This document shows, piece by piece, positions 7,670 through 16,998 of a DNA stretch of 55,642 bases. The position numbers were made by a program, and so were the translations under genes. The notes under the pieces are model-generated. The model ran no database searches. It saw only the letters and a list, made by a program, of their open reading frames with translations, and had not been told where the DNA came from. Positions within the stretch are counted from its first letter, which is position 1; each line of letters begins with the position of its first letter. Source of the stretch: an uncultured Bacteroidales bacterium. Its GTDB lineage: Bacteria; Bacteroidota; Bacteroidia; Bacteroidales; F082. The stretch is from NCBI GenBank assembly GCA_937902805.1, contig CALEMB010000007.1:1-55642 (forward strand), in the 5' to 3' direction.

Positions 7670-8920
7670 TCACTTCTTAATCGCTGCAATGCCAGGCAAT
7701 TCTTTGCCTTCAATGGCTTCGAGCAGGGCACCGCCGCCAGTGGAGACGTAGGAAACTTGGTCGGCCAAACCGAACTTGTTGATGCAAGCTACAGAGTCGC
7801 CACCACCGATAAGCGAAAAAGCACCATTCTTGGTAGCTGCTGCAATAGCTTCAGCGATGGCCTTGGAACCCACGGCAAAGGTGTCGAACTCAAACACACC
7901 ACAAGGACCGTTCCACAAAATGGTCTTCGAGCCTTTGATGACGTTGGCGAACAACTCACGAGTCTTGGGACCGATATCCATACCTTCCCAACCATCGGGG
8001 ATGTCCATCGGGTCAACCACTTGAGTGTCGGCATCATTGGCAAACTTGTTACCCACCACGCAGTCTTCAGCCAATACGAGTTTCACGCCTTTTTCCTTGG
8101 CTTTGGCGAGGATGTCGAGAGCAAGGTCGAGTTTGTCTTCTTCGCAGATGGAGTTGCCAATCTTGCCACCCAAGGCGCGCTTGAAGGTGTAGGTCATGCC
8201 ACCGCAAAGGATGAGGTTGTCGACCTTGGTGAGCAGGTTCTCGATGATTTCGATCTTTGTGGAAACCTTAGAGCCACCCATGATGGCGGTGAAAGGATGT
8301 TGGATTTCGTTCATCACCTTATTGACGGCAGCCACTTCTTTACCCATCAGGTAGCCAAACATCTTATGGTCGGCATCGAAGTAGTCAGCAATCAAAGCGG
8401 TGGAAGCATGGGCGCGGTGGGCGGTGCCAAAGGCATCGTTGATATAATACTCGCCATAGCCAGCCAATATCTTGGTAAACTCCTTCTGCGAGGCCTTAAT
8501 GGCTTTCTTGGCATCGTCGTAGCCTTCTTCGCCTTTCTCGATGCCACGCGGTTTGCCTTCTTCCTCGGCATAGAAGCGGAGATTTTCGAGCACCAGCACT
8601 TCACCGGGTTTCATGGCAGCCACTTGATTGGCGGCTTTCATGCAGTCGTCAGCAAACTGGACGGGACGGCCCAGCAGTTCTTCCAAATGCTTGATAATCG
8701 GTTTGATAGAAAACTTCGGGTCGGGGTTCTTTTTCGGGCGACCGAGGTGAGACATCAGCACGACCATGCCCTTGTCATTCAAAACCTTGTTGATGGTCGG
8801 CAGGGCGGCACGCATACGGGTGTCGTCAGTGATGTTGAAATTGTCGTCCAACGGGACATTAAAATCGACGCGGATAACCACGCGCTTGTTTTCAAAATTG
8901 ACTTGATCGATGTTTACCAT
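7670..8920 (-). CDS. pgk: Phosphoglycerate kinase
   Basis: 416 residues, slightly longer than the usual 390-400. It transfers phosphate between 1,3-bisphosphoglycerate and ADP in glycolysis. Signatures are RVDFNVPLDD near residue 20, SHLGRPK, the ENLRFY segment, GGSKVSTK, and the nucleotide-binding end GGGDSVAC followed by STGGGA. It starts 21 bases after the diacylglycerol-kinase-like gene, so they are probably co-transcribed, and it ends at a strong hairpin terminator. Confidence 0.96.
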   Translation of the reverse strand: MVNIDQVNFENKRVVIRVDFNVPLDDNFNITDDTRMRAALPTINKVLNDKGMVVLMSHLGRPKKNPDPKFSIKPIIKHLEELLGRPVQFADDCMKAANQVAAMKPGEVLVLENLRFYAEEEGKPRGIEKGEEGYDDAKKAIKASQKEFTKILAGYGEYYINDAFGTAHRAHASTALIADYFDADHKMFGYLMGKEVAAVNKVMNEIQHPFTAIMGGSKVSTKIEIIENLLTKVDNLILCGGMTYTFKRALGGKIGNSICEEDKLDLALDILAKAKEKGVKLVLAEDCVVGNKFANDADTQVVDPMDIPDGWEGMDIGPKTRELFANVIKGSKTILWNGPCGVFEFDTFAVGSKAIAEAIAAATKNGAFSLIGGGDSVACINKFGLADQVSYVSTGGGALLEAIEGKELPGIAAIKK

Positions 8921-8941
8921 GGTATTTGTTTTTTAAGATGA

Positions 8942-9949
8942 TTATTTCTTTGAATTTTTCTTGAAACGACTTTTCTTTGTCTTTGGAGTTTGGGTTAAAT
9001 CCTTAGGAATCACCATATTGATGGCCTTGGGAAGGACCTCGAAATCGAAGGGTGAATTATTGAGGTTTTCACCTTCGGTTTCCACCTTTAACGAATGTGG
9101 CGGAATGGAAACAATGTGGATTTTCTTCCCTCTAAAAGTCTTCACTTCATCGATTTTATTGATGAAAGTACCGTCGTAGACATTTTTTACGTTGGCAGCA
9201 AATTTGAACATGGAGACTTTTTTGATAACCGTGACATCAAGCAAACCATCATCGGGGATGGCTTTGGGCATGGTCATCATGCCACCGCCATTGAAACGTC
9301 CATTGCCGATGGAAAGGTTGAGGATATAGTCATCGAATACAAGCTCATCATCGATGGTGAGTTGGATACGGGTGACTTTGTATGTCCAAATACATTTCAC
9401 CAAACTGATCAGATAACGAATGGTGCCTCCTTTACCTTGTTGCTTCATGCGGTTGGTGGAGTGACACACCATCTCGTCGAGTCCGGTTCCAGCGGCATTG
9501 AGAAAATATCTGATACGTGAATTGCCGTCGTCATAATAGGTCAACTTGCCGATGTCATGTGCAAAAGTATGTCCTGCCTTGATGATTTTGACGACTTCAT
9601 CATATTCCAAAGGGATGTTGAAAGTACGGCGCCAGTCATTGCCCGTTCCGATGGGAAGTGTCGCCATGATGATGTCAGTGGTAGGCACCACGTCTTGGGT
9701 AAAAATGCCGTTGATGACCTCGTTGTTGGTGCCGTCGCCTCCCACAGAGATGAACTTACGGTAGCCTTTTTCAACGATGGCATTACGGACGATTTCAATA
9801 GCATGTCGGGGATATTCTGTCAGTATATCATCGAACTCAATGCCCTCATCGACAAGGATTTGCCTTATCATCGGCCAGTCCTTTCCAGATTTGCCGACCG
9901 AGGCTTTTGGGTTAACGACGACCAACCATTTGCTGTTTTCTTCGGTCAT
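8942..9949 (-). CDS. Diacylglycerol kinase family lipid kinase (DagK/YegS-like)
   Basis: 335 residues from the ATG at 9947-9949. The family phosphorylates diacylglycerol or a related lipid alcohol with ATP. Visible motifs are VVNPKAS near the N-terminus, the nucleotide loop SVGGDGTNNEV, LPIGTGNDW and, in the C-terminal half, GNGRFNGGGM and PDDGLLDV. A TTG start 9 codons upstream is possible, but it overlaps the promoter -7 box, so the internal ATG is preferred. The protein ends in a lysine-rich tail that may touch the membrane. The exact lipid substrate is not known. Confidence 0.85.
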   Translation of the reverse strand: MTEENSKWLVVVNPKASVGKSGKDWPMIRQILVDEGIEFDDILTEYPRHAIEIVRNAIVEKGYRKFISVGGDGTNNEVINGIFTQDVVPTTDIIMATLPIGTGNDWRRTFNIPLEYDEVVKIIKAGHTFAHDIGKLTYYDDGNSRIRYFLNAAGTGLDEMVCHSTNRMKQQGKGGTIRYLISLVKCIWTYKVTRIQLTIDDELVFDDYILNLSIGNGRFNGGGMMTMPKAIPDDGLLDVTVIKKVSMFKFAANVKNVYDGTFINKIDEVKTFRGKKIHIVSIPPHSLKVETEGENLNNSPFDFEVLPKAINMVIPKDLTQTPKTKKSRFKKNSKK

Positions 9950-9973
9950 AAAAAAGTTGTCGGTTTTGGGGGT

Positions 9974-10002
9974 CAAAGATAGTAAAAAAATGATTTGACA
10001 AA
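9974..10002 (-). promoter_or_regulatory. Promoter for the lipid kinase-pgk operon
   Basis: The minus strand carries TTTG (10002-9999) and, 17 bases on, TATCTTTG (9981-9974). This is close to the Bacteroidota -33/-7 consensus. The leader to the preferred ATG would be about 20 bases. Confidence 0.6.
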
Positions 10003-10095
10003 TTAAAAGTGCCTTCTTTATAGGATTATTGTTGTCATTTAGTAAATAAAGATCCCCATTTATAATAAAGAAGAGTCTCGTAACAAATAATTTAC

Positions 10096-10103
10096 TATTT
10101 TTG
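10096..10103 (+). promoter_or_regulatory. -7 box at the head of the aryl-polyene-type cluster
   Basis: TATTTTTG matches TAnnTTTG and lies 29 bases before the ammonia-lyase ATG. The rightward genes that follow have few gaps up to 22.7 kb, so this is the likely main promoter of the first operon. No clear -33 box. Confidence 0.5.
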
Positions 10104-10132
10104 CACCCTCTTTTATAATAAAGAATTTTTAT

Positions 10133-11671
10133 ATGATTACACTTAATGATAGAATCACTCTTGAAGACGTCGAGAAAGTCCTTTATTCTGGCGAAAGAAT
10201 ACAGGTTTCTTCGTCATGGATGGATCGCGTAGAGGCATGCTATCGTTTCTTGGAGAAATTCGCAGCAGAGAAAGTCATCTATGGCATCAATACGGGTTTC
10301 GGCCCTATGGCACAGTGGCGTGTTGATGACAAGTATCTGACAGATTTACAATATAATATCATCCGTAGTCATTCCACAGGTGCTGGCGAGCCTTTAGGTG
10401 ACGTCTATGTGAAGTCGGCCATGATTGCCCGTTTGGGAACGGTGCTGCAATGTCGCTCTGGCGTGCATACCGATGTGGTGAAACTGCTTGTGGAGTTCAT
10501 CAACCATGAAATCTATCCTTTCATCCCCATGCATGGCAGCGTAGGTGCCAGTGGCGACTTGGTGCAATTGGCCCATATCGCCCTGTGCCTTATTGGTGAA
10601 GGCGAGGTCCACTACAAAGGTGAGTGGCGCAATGCTGGCGAGGTGATGAAAAAACTCGGCTTGACACCGTTGAAGATGCACATTCGTGAAGGTCTCTCCA
10701 TCACCAATGGCACTTCCGTGATGACGGGCATCAGCGTGATCAACCAGTTCCATGCCGAGACTTTGCTGGATTGGGCTACCTTGGCAGCAGTATGGATGAA
10801 CGAAATAGCCGCCTCGTTTGATGACTACATGTCGGAAGGCGAGAACAACTGCCGTCGTCACGAAGGTCAACAGGTGATGGCACGCCGCATGAGAGAACTT
10901 TCCGAAGGCTCGCAATGCCTAAAGAAACGCGCCCATGAACTCTACGATTACGGCCACTCTGATGTGAAGGTGTTCGAACACAAAGTGCAGGCCTATTATT
11001 CCCTGCGCTGCACGCCGCAAATCCTCGGTCCTATCTATGACACGTTGAAATACACGCGCCAAATCCTTGAAGACGAACTCAACTCGGCTTGTGACAACCC
11101 CATCGTCGACCCCGAAACGGAATACGTCTACCATGGCGGCAACTTCCACGGAGACTATATCTCGCTGGAAGAAGACAAGGTGAAGATTGCCCTTGTGCGC
11201 CTTTGCATGACGGCAGAGCGTCAGTTGAACTACCTCTTCCACGATCGTATCAACGGCATTCTGCCGCCGTTCCTCAACCTCGGAACGTTGGGACTGAACT
11301 ACGGCATGCAAGCCTGCCAGTTCACCGCTACTTCGACGACTGCCGAATGTCAGACTTTGGCCATGCCTAACTATGTGCACAGCATCCCGAATAACAACGA
11401 CAACCAGGACATTGTCAGCATGGGTACCAACACAGCTCTGCTTTGCAAGCAAGTGGTGGAGAACTGCTTCCAGGTGATGGCCATCCAATACATCGCTTTG
11501 GCGCAGGCCACCGACTGCCTGAAGATTGCAGACAAGCTGAGTCCCACCTCGCGCAAGGTGTACGACAAGGTACGCGAAATCATCCCGCTGTTTGTTGAGG
11601 ACACGCCGTTCTACAAGGAAATTGCCGAAGTAGAGAACTATCTGAAAACTAATCCTTTGAAATTAAAATAA
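10133..11671 (+). CDS. Aromatic amino acid ammonia-lyase (tyrosine ammonia-lyase type)
   Basis: 512 residues, MIO-dependent lyase family (HAL/PAL/TAL). Ala139-Ser140-Gly141 in GASGDL forms the MIO cofactor and Tyr50 in YGINTGFG is the catalytic tyrosine. The C-terminal core reads NLGTLGLNYGMQ, TATSTTAE and VHSIPNNNDNQDIVSMGTN. This is the pattern I recall for the Flavobacterium tyrosine ammonia-lyase, not for histidine-degrading HutH. No hutU, hutI or other histidine-use gene is near. It opens a polyene cluster, so the inferred role is Tyr to p-coumarate as the aryl starter. Whether it prefers Tyr or Phe cannot be read from the sequence. Its stop overlaps the next ATG by one base. Confidence 0.87.
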   Translation: MITLNDRITLEDVEKVLYSGERIQVSSSWMDRVEACYRFLEKFAAEKVIYGINTGFGPMAQWRVDDKYLTDLQYNIIRSHSTGAGEPLGDVYVKSAMIARLGTVLQCRSGVHTDVVKLLVEFINHEIYPFIPMHGSVGASGDLVQLAHIALCLIGEGEVHYKGEWRNAGEVMKKLGLTPLKMHIREGLSITNGTSVMTGISVINQFHAETLLDWATLAAVWMNEIAASFDDYMSEGENNCRRHEGQQVMARRMRELSEGSQCLKKRAHELYDYGHSDVKVFEHKVQAYYSLRCTPQILGPIYDTLKYTRQILEDELNSACDNPIVDPETEYVYHGGNFHGDYISLEEDKVKIALVRLCMTAERQLNYLFHDRINGILPPFLNLGTLGLNYGMQACQFTATSTTAECQTLAMPNYVHSIPNNNDNQDIVSMGTNTALLCKQVVENCFQVMAIQYIALAQATDCLKIADKLSPTSRKVYDKVREIIPLFVEDTPFYKEIAEVENYLKTNPLKLK

Positions 11672-12399
11672 TGAAATACGCACTTATCACGGGCGCTTCT
11701 CGCGGTTTGGGCAAAGCCATTGCCATACGCCTGGCAAAAGATGGTTTTGCCGTTATCATCAACTACCAATCAAACAAAGAAGCCGCAGAAGATACATTAA
11801 AACAAGTTCAAGAAAATGGTGGCACAGGCGAGCTATTGCCATTCAATGTTGCCGACCCGCAAGCCATCGAAACGGCCTTGACGTCATGGTCGGAGGCACA
11901 CCCTGACGACTATATCTCCGTGTTGGTCAATAATGCTGGCATTCGTCAAGACAACTTGATGATTTTCTTGCAGGAAGACCAATGGAAAGGGGTGTTGGAT
12001 ACCACTTTGAACGGTTTCTTCTATATCACACGTCGTGTGATAAAAGACATGATGACACATCGCAATGGCCGTATCATCAACATGGCTTCACTGTCAGGAC
12101 TGAAAGGTCTGCCTGGCCAAACCAACTATTCCGCTGCCAAAGCCGCTCTTATCGGAGCCACAAAGGCCTTGGCACAGGAAGTGGCAGCCCGAAAGGTGAC
12201 CGTCAACGCCATAGCACCGGGTTTCATTGCTTCCGATATGACCAAAGGACTTGATGAGGCCGAGCTGAAGAAACTCATCCCGCTGGGACGTTTCGGCAAG
12301 CCTGAAGAAGTGGCCGCTTTAACCTCCTTCCTCGCCTCTGATGAGTCGGCATACATCACAGGACAAGTAATCTCCATCAACGGAGGGTTATACACATAA
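11671..12399 (+). CDS. 3-oxoacyl-ACP reductase (FabG-like ketoreductase)
   Basis: 242 residues, short-chain dehydrogenase fold. TGASRGLG (7-14) binds NADPH, NNAG lies at 87-90, and the catalytic set is Ser140, Tyr153 and Lys157 (YSAAK). It would reduce the 3-keto group after each elongation step. It overlaps the ammonia-lyase stop by one base and is followed 10 bases later by a ketosynthase. This position in a polyene cluster argues for a dedicated KR and not the housekeeping FabG. Confidence 0.9.
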   Translation: MKYALITGASRGLGKAIAIRLAKDGFAVIINYQSNKEAAEDTLKQVQENGGTGELLPFNVADPQAIETALTSWSEAHPDDYISVLVNNAGIRQDNLMIFLQEDQWKGVLDTTLNGFFYITRRVIKDMMTHRNGRIINMASLSGLKGLPGQTNYSAAKAALIGATKALAQEVAARKVTVNAIAPGFIASDMTKGLDEAELKKLIPLGRFGKPEEVAALTSFLASDESAYITGQVISINGGLYT

Positions 12400-12409
12400 A
12401 TTTTGAAAT

Positions 12410-13633
12410 ATGACTAGAAGAGTTGTAGTTACGGGCATGGGCATTTGGTCCTGCCTTGGAAAAAACAAAGAAGAAGTTGCGGTCTCATTGCGAGAAGGCC
12501 GTTCAGGTATCGGCATAGAACCCGAGAGAATTGGATACGGCTATCGTTCCACTTTGGTGGGCTTGGTTGAAAAACCGCAACTGAAAGGTCTTCTTGACCG
12601 TAAACTTAGAATGTATTTGGCTGAAGAAGGCGAGTATGCTTTCATGGCCACACGAGAAGCTTTCACACAAGCTGGTGTCGACGATGCTTACCTGCTTGAA
12701 AACGAAGTAGGTGTGCTGTTTGGTAACGACTCGTCGGCTAAGGCAACCATCGAATCACATGAGACCATCTTGGAAAGGAAAGATACCACCCTCGTCGGCT
12801 CATCGGCCATTTTCCAGTCGATGAACTCCACTGTGACGATGAACCTTTCCACCATATTCCACCTGAAAGGAATTAATATGACCATCAGTGCGGCCTGTGC
12901 CAGTGGATCCCACGCCATCGGTTTTGGTGCTATGCTCATCCGTAATGGTTTGCAGGACATGGTATTATGTGGAGGAGCACAGGAAACCAACTACCTCTCT
13001 ATGGCTAGTTTTGACGGCATCAGCGCCTTCTCGACGCGTATGGATGCGCCGACCAAAGCCTCGCGTCCTTTCGACCGCGACCGCGACGGTCTCGTGCCCA
13101 GCGGTGGTGCCGCTGCCTTGGTGCTTGAGGACTACGACCACGCTGTGGCCCGTGGCGCTACCATCTTGGCAGAAGTCTGTGGTTATGGTTTCTCGTCGAA
13201 TGGCGAAAGCCACATCTCACAACCCAGCGAGGATGGCTGTTATCGTGCCATGACCCGTGCCATGAAAGAAGCAGGTGTAAAGGCTGATGATATCGATTAT
13301 GTCAACGCCCATGCCACTTCCACGCCACAAGGCGACATGTTTGAGGCTTTGGCGCTGAGAAGACTCTTTGAAACGAACCAGACACCTATTTCCTCGACCA
13401 AGTCCATGACGGGTCATGAGTGTTGGATGGCGGGTGCCAGTGAGATTGTGTATAGCATCCTCATGATGCAAGGCGGCTTCATCGCACCGAACATCAACTT
13501 TGAAAACCCTGATGAGTACTCAAAAGGACTGAATATCGTCAACACAACGACAAACAAAGAACTGAAAACCATACTTTCCAACTCCTTCGGTTTTGGTGGA
13601 ACCAATAGTGCACTAGTAATCAAAAAAATCTAA
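12410..13633 (+). CDS. Beta-ketoacyl-ACP synthase (KAS II-like)
   Basis: 407 residues, full-length thiolase-fold ketosynthase. The catalytic triad is intact: Cys163 in SAACASGSHA, His301 in NAHATSTPQGD and His336 in SMTGHECWMAGA. The C-terminal NSFGFGGTNSALV is typical. In the cluster it would condense malonyl units onto the growing chain. Three more KS-related genes follow, so the exact step is uncertain. Confidence 0.9.
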   Translation: MTRRVVVTGMGIWSCLGKNKEEVAVSLREGRSGIGIEPERIGYGYRSTLVGLVEKPQLKGLLDRKLRMYLAEEGEYAFMATREAFTQAGVDDAYLLENEVGVLFGNDSSAKATIESHETILERKDTTLVGSSAIFQSMNSTVTMNLSTIFHLKGINMTISAACASGSHAIGFGAMLIRNGLQDMVLCGGAQETNYLSMASFDGISAFSTRMDAPTKASRPFDRDRDGLVPSGGAAALVLEDYDHAVARGATILAEVCGYGFSSNGESHISQPSEDGCYRAMTRAMKEAGVKADDIDYVNAHATSTPQGDMFEALALRRLFETNQTPISSTKSMTGHECWMAGASEIVYSILMMQGGFIAPNINFENPDEYSKGLNIVNTTTNKELKTILSNSFGFGGTNSALVIKKI

Positions 13634-13657
13634 GTTCAACAATAAAAACACACAGCT

Positions 13658-14179
13658 ATGAAACGATTATTCTTAATGGCATTCGTGACCCTGTTTGCTA
13701 CAGTTGCAATTGCAGGAAACCCTATCAAGGTTATCAGTGGAAATAAGAAGTTCTTCAAAAACGCAGAAGGAAATGTCCTTCTGGAAATCAAGTACGATGG
13801 CGCTTCCTTCGATGGTAAGATGCCTTTGACTGAAAAATACCCGGATGTTGATGCCAAGACAATCATTTCATACAATGGTTTTATTGAGGAGTTCAGCGAA
13901 CGCAATGATGATCTGACATTCGTTAAGAATGAAGCCGAGGCAAATTACAAGATAACCATCCAAGTGACAAAAGTGGATGAGTTTTTCAATGTAATGGGAT
14001 TTATTCCCGGTCCCTGCATACGTGTTTGGGGCACCTTGACTGTTACCGATGTCAAAACTGGCGAATCCTTGTTGGTCGTTGATATTGATGAAATCGATGG
14101 AGGTTCTGCTCCTACGACCGATCGAGCTTTCAACGACACCTTTGGAGAACTAGGAGAAAAAATTGCCAAACTAAAGTAA
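13658..14179 (+). CDS. Exported protein of unknown function inside the polyene cluster
   Basis: 173 residues with a clean signal peptide (MKRLFLMAFVTLFATVAIA, cut before GNP). No lipobox and no membrane segment after the signal. The mature part alternates polar strands and acidic loops (TIQVTKVDEFF, WGTLTVTDVKTGE), suggesting a small beta-rich periplasmic domain. I do not recognise a family. It sits between a ketosynthase and the methyltransferase on the same strand, so a role in periplasmic handling of the polyene is possible but unproven. Confidence 0.75.
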   Translation: MKRLFLMAFVTLFATVAIAGNPIKVISGNKKFFKNAEGNVLLEIKYDGASFDGKMPLTEKYPDVDAKTIISYNGFIEEFSERNDDLTFVKNEAEANYKITIQVTKVDEFFNVMGFIPGPCIRVWGTLTVTDVKTGESLLVVDIDEIDGGSAPTTDRAFNDTFGELGEKIAKLK

Positions 14180-14200
14180 TCTAACTAACAACTATTAAAC

Positions 14201-15304
14201 ATGTACCTTACACCTATATTAAAAGAGGCATACAGCAAAGAGCATCTGTCAGCTAGTGAGGCACAAACCAAAGCGGAGTGGATTGCTTGGGGACCTATCG
14301 TTTTCCAGGTGAGCCGCTTGATGAAGAAATTCGGTATCTTTGAGATGCTGCGCAACAGCGACGACGGCATGACCGAAGCTGAGTTGGCCCAGAAAGCCAA
14401 CATCAGCGGCTATGCCGCCAAGGTGTTGCTGGAGGCAAGCTTGTGCATTGGCACGGTGCTGATCGACCCCGAAACGGACCGCTACACGCTGAGCAAGACA
14501 GGTTGGTGCTTCATCACAGACCACGCGACCGACGTCAACACTGAGTTCAACCACGACGTGAACTACGAAGGCTGGTTCCATCTTGAGGAAAGCCTGAAAG
14601 AGGGCCGTCCTGTCGGTCTTGAACACTTCGGGCCGTGGCCTACCGTGTATGAAGGTCTCTCACAGTTGCCGCCTCAGGTGCAAAAAAGCTGGTTCGGGTT
14701 TGACCATTTCTACAGCGACAACTCGTTCCAACAAGCCCTCGAAATCGTGTTTGCCAACAAACCCAAGACCTTGCTCGACGTGGGTGGCAATACTGGCCGT
14801 TGGGCTTTGCAGTGTGTAGGGTATGACAAGGACGTTCAGGTGACCATCGTGGATTTGCCTCAACAGCTGGAGATGATGCGTCGTAACACGGCGGACAAAC
14901 CGGGTGCCGACCGCATCGACGGCTATGGCATGAACCTCTTGGATGCCTCGAAGCCCTTCCCGACGGACAAGCATTATGATGCCATTTGGATGAGCCAGTT
15001 CCTCGATTGTTTCGGTGAAGACGAAATCGTCAGTATCGTGAGCCGTGCCGCCAAGATTATGGACGAAAATAGCCGTCTCTATATCATGGAGACCTTATGG
15101 GATCGTCAACGTTTTGAAACGGCCGCATTCTGCCTCACAATGACGAGTTTGTATTTCACCGCTATCGCCAACGGCAACAGCAAAATGTACCACAGCGACG
15201 ACATGACAAGACTGGTTGAAAAGGCTGGTTTACAAGTGGAAACCATTCACGACAACCTTGGCTTAGGCCATAGCATCATGGTTTGCAAGAAGTTAGGAGT
15301 ATAG
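14201..15304 (+). CDS. SAM-dependent methyltransferase (O-methyltransferase-like)
   Basis: 367 residues. An N-terminal helical winged-helix dimerisation region (about 25-110) precedes a class I methyltransferase domain. The SAM-binding motif is LLDVGGNTGR (191-200), followed by the acidic end of strand 2 (TIVDLP). This layout matches acetylserotonin/caffeate-type O-methyltransferases. In the cluster it probably methylates a hydroxyl on the aryl head. C-methylation is not excluded. Confidence 0.82.
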   Translation: MYLTPILKEAYSKEHLSASEAQTKAEWIAWGPIVFQVSRLMKKFGIFEMLRNSDDGMTEAELAQKANISGYAAKVLLEASLCIGTVLIDPETDRYTLSKTGWCFITDHATDVNTEFNHDVNYEGWFHLEESLKEGRPVGLEHFGPWPTVYEGLSQLPPQVQKSWFGFDHFYSDNSFQQALEIVFANKPKTLLDVGGNTGRWALQCVGYDKDVQVTIVDLPQQLEMMRRNTADKPGADRIDGYGMNLLDASKPFPTDKHYDAIWMSQFLDCFGEDEIVSIVSRAAKIMDENSRLYIMETLWDRQRFETAAFCLTMTSLYFTAIANGNSKMYHSDDMTRLVEKAGLQVETIHDNLGLGHSIMVCKKLGV

Positions 15305-15316
15305 CGTTAGAAATAA

Positions 15317-15337
15317 GGCTGTCACATCGTGGCAGCC
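15317..15337 (+). other. Intercistronic stem-loop before the carrier protein gene
   Basis: GGCTGTCAC pairs with GTGGCAGCC (one G-U wobble) around a 3-base ATC loop. There is no T-tract, so it is more likely an mRNA processing or stabilising hairpin than a terminator. It lies in the 111-base gap between the methyltransferase and the ACP. Confidence 0.55.
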
Positions 15338-15415
15338 GAACAGCAACAAAAGCAACAATTAAGTAAAACGAAGTTAATCAACAATTAAACATTAAACAAT
15401 TAAAAACCCACACAA

Positions 15416-15658
15416 ATGAACAGACAAGAAATAGAAGCAAAAGTCAAAGAGTTTTTAGTAGACGATCTTGAACTTGATGAAGCAAAAATCAACTCTGATG
15501 CCCGTCTGAAAGAAGACATTGGTATCGACAGTCTCGATTTCGTGGATATCGTTGTCATCGTCGAGAAGAAGTTCGGCTTCAAGATCAAGACGGAAGATAT
15601 GGCTAAGATTAAGACCTTCAGCCAGTTCTGCGAATACATCGAAAGCAAGATCGCCTGA
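15416..15658 (+). CDS. Acyl carrier protein (first of three)
   Basis: 80 residues, acidic. Ser39 in IGIDSLDFVD is the phosphopantetheine site. It carries the growing acyl chain for the cluster's KS, KR and DH enzymes. It is more similar to a standard fatty-acid ACP than the other two carriers, which share a longer LGLDSID motif. The next gene begins 8 bases after its stop. Confidence 0.92.
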   Translation: MNRQEIEAKVKEFLVDDLELDEAKINSDARLKEDIGIDSLDFVDIVVIVEKKFGFKIKTEDMAKIKTFSQFCEYIESKIA

Positions 15659-15665
15659 TTATTGA

Positions 15666-16556
15666 ATGGCAGATGTCCTGCAACATAACGAGTGGTCAGG
15701 AAAAACGGATGGACAGCCATGGATGCAACGCTCGCTCATTGCTATGTTCAGAGTGTTGCCTCTTTGGCTGCTCTATAGCGTAATGGCATTGGTAGTACCT
15801 TTCTACATGCTATTCAGCAGGAAAGGCTACCAAGCCATGTATCGTTTTTTCCATGAGAGGATGGGTTATGGTTGTTGGAAGTCGTTTTGGTCGGTGTATG
15901 CCAACCATTTTCGCTTTGGCCAGATCATCCTGGACCGTTTCGGTGTTTATGCAGGTAAGAAATACCATTTTGAAATAGAGGGTTTTCCGCTGATAGAAGA
16001 ATTGGAAATGCATTCCCAGGGTTTCATGATGCTGAGCAGCCACGTAGGCAACTACGAAATTGCAGGTTATTCGTTGAAACCTAAAAGAAAGAAATTTAAC
16101 GCATTGGTGTATGCTGGGGAGACCGCTACGGTGATGGAGAACCGCCAACGTGTATTGTCGCTCAACAACATTCAACTGATAGCCGTCAAGGAAGACCTCT
16201 CACACCTCTTCGCTTTGAATGCCGCCTTGGACAATGGCGATATTGTGAGCATGCCCGCTGACCGCATCTTTGGTTCGCAGAAAAATATTGAATGCCAGTT
16301 TTTTGGATCAAAAGCCAAATTCCCTATGGGTGGTTTCGCCATGGCAGTGCAAAAAGAAGTCGCTGTGTTGGCGGTCTTCGTGATGAAAGAAAGCATGAAG
16401 ACATATCACATGTTTATTAGGGAAATAAAATGCGACCGTCAAGCTAATAAGCGTGAACAGATGGCACAACTTGCTCAGAGTTTCGCTGTGCAGTTGGAAG
16501 ACATCGTGCGCCGCTATCCGACACAGTGGTTCAACTATTTTGATTTTTGGAAATAA
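15666..16556 (+). CDS. LpxL/LpxM-like lysophospholipid acyltransferase
   Basis: 296 residues. A membrane segment lies near 28-50. The catalytic HxxxxE motif is His126-Val-Gly-Asn-Tyr-Glu131 in SSHVGNYE, as in lipid A late acyltransferases. The family moves an acyl chain from ACP to a lipid hydroxyl at the inner membrane. Between an ACP and a dehydratase in this cluster, it probably attaches the polyene acyl chain to a membrane lipid or glycan anchor. Its stop overlaps the next ATG by one base. Confidence 0.85.
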   Translation: MADVLQHNEWSGKTDGQPWMQRSLIAMFRVLPLWLLYSVMALVVPFYMLFSRKGYQAMYRFFHERMGYGCWKSFWSVYANHFRFGQIILDRFGVYAGKKYHFEIEGFPLIEELEMHSQGFMMLSSHVGNYEIAGYSLKPKRKKFNALVYAGETATVMENRQRVLSLNNIQLIAVKEDLSHLFALNAALDNGDIVSMPADRIFGSQKNIECQFFGSKAKFPMGGFAMAVQKEVAVLAVFVMKESMKTYHMFIREIKCDRQANKREQMAQLAQSFAVQLEDIVRRYPTQWFNYFDFWK

Positions 16557-16993
16557 TGCAATCTTATAAAGACATACCGATAAAGGAATTGATACCACAA
16601 CGCCCACCGTTTGTGATGATTGACAAGATGTTGTCGTTCGACAAGAATGTTACAGAGACCCAGTTGGAGATCCGTGCCGACAATATCTTCTGCAAAGACG
16701 GCAGGTTGATGGCCGAGGGCTTGATGGAAAACATAGCCCAAACCTGTGCCGCTCGCATAGGTTATGTTAGTCTCTCCAAAAATGAGGCAGTGAAAATCGG
16801 TGTCATAGGATCGGTTAGCAACTATGAGGTTTTCCGCTTGCCAAAAGTTGGAGAGGTCATCATCACGTCGGTAGAGGTGATAGAGGAATTGCTCCAAATC
16901 ACACTAGTGAAGGCCGTCGTCAAATGCGGTGACGAGACACTAGCGCAAGCCACCATGAAAATTGCATTGATGGACGAAGATTCACAAGACTGA
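16556..16993 (+). CDS. Hotdog-fold dehydratase-like protein (FabZ-related) lacking the usual His
   Basis: 145 residues from the ATG at 16556, which overlaps the previous stop by one base; an ATG three codons earlier lies inside the acyltransferase. Family features are LIPQRPPFVMIDKM near the start and the helix EGLMENIAQTCA with Glu58. The FabZ catalytic HFPG motif is absent: that place reads NIFCKDGR. The protein may therefore act only with a partner, as I recall for the two dehydratase subunits of aryl-polyene systems. The second hotdog protein (24435-24812) supplies the missing HFPG. Confidence 0.75.
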   Translation: MQSYKDIPIKELIPQRPPFVMIDKMLSFDKNVTETQLEIRADNIFCKDGRLMAEGLMENIAQTCAARIGYVSLSKNEAVKIGVIGSVSNYEVFRLPKVGEVIITSVEVIEELLQITLVKAVVKCGDETLAQATMKIALMDEDSQD

Positions 16994-16998
16994 ACGCC

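Noticed and set aside
7757..8941. 394-residue plus-strand frame opposite pgk
   Set aside because: It is a full shadow of the pgk gene, with a low-complexity His/Gly/Val-rich translation and no domain.
9950..9976. TTG start 9 codons upstream for the lipid kinase
   Set aside because: It overlaps the promoter -7 box; the downstream ATG gives a normal leader and family N-terminus.
10133..11671. Annotation as histidine ammonia-lyase (hutH)
   Set aside because: No other histidine-degradation gene is present, and the core motifs and the polyene setting match aromatic (tyrosine) lyases better.
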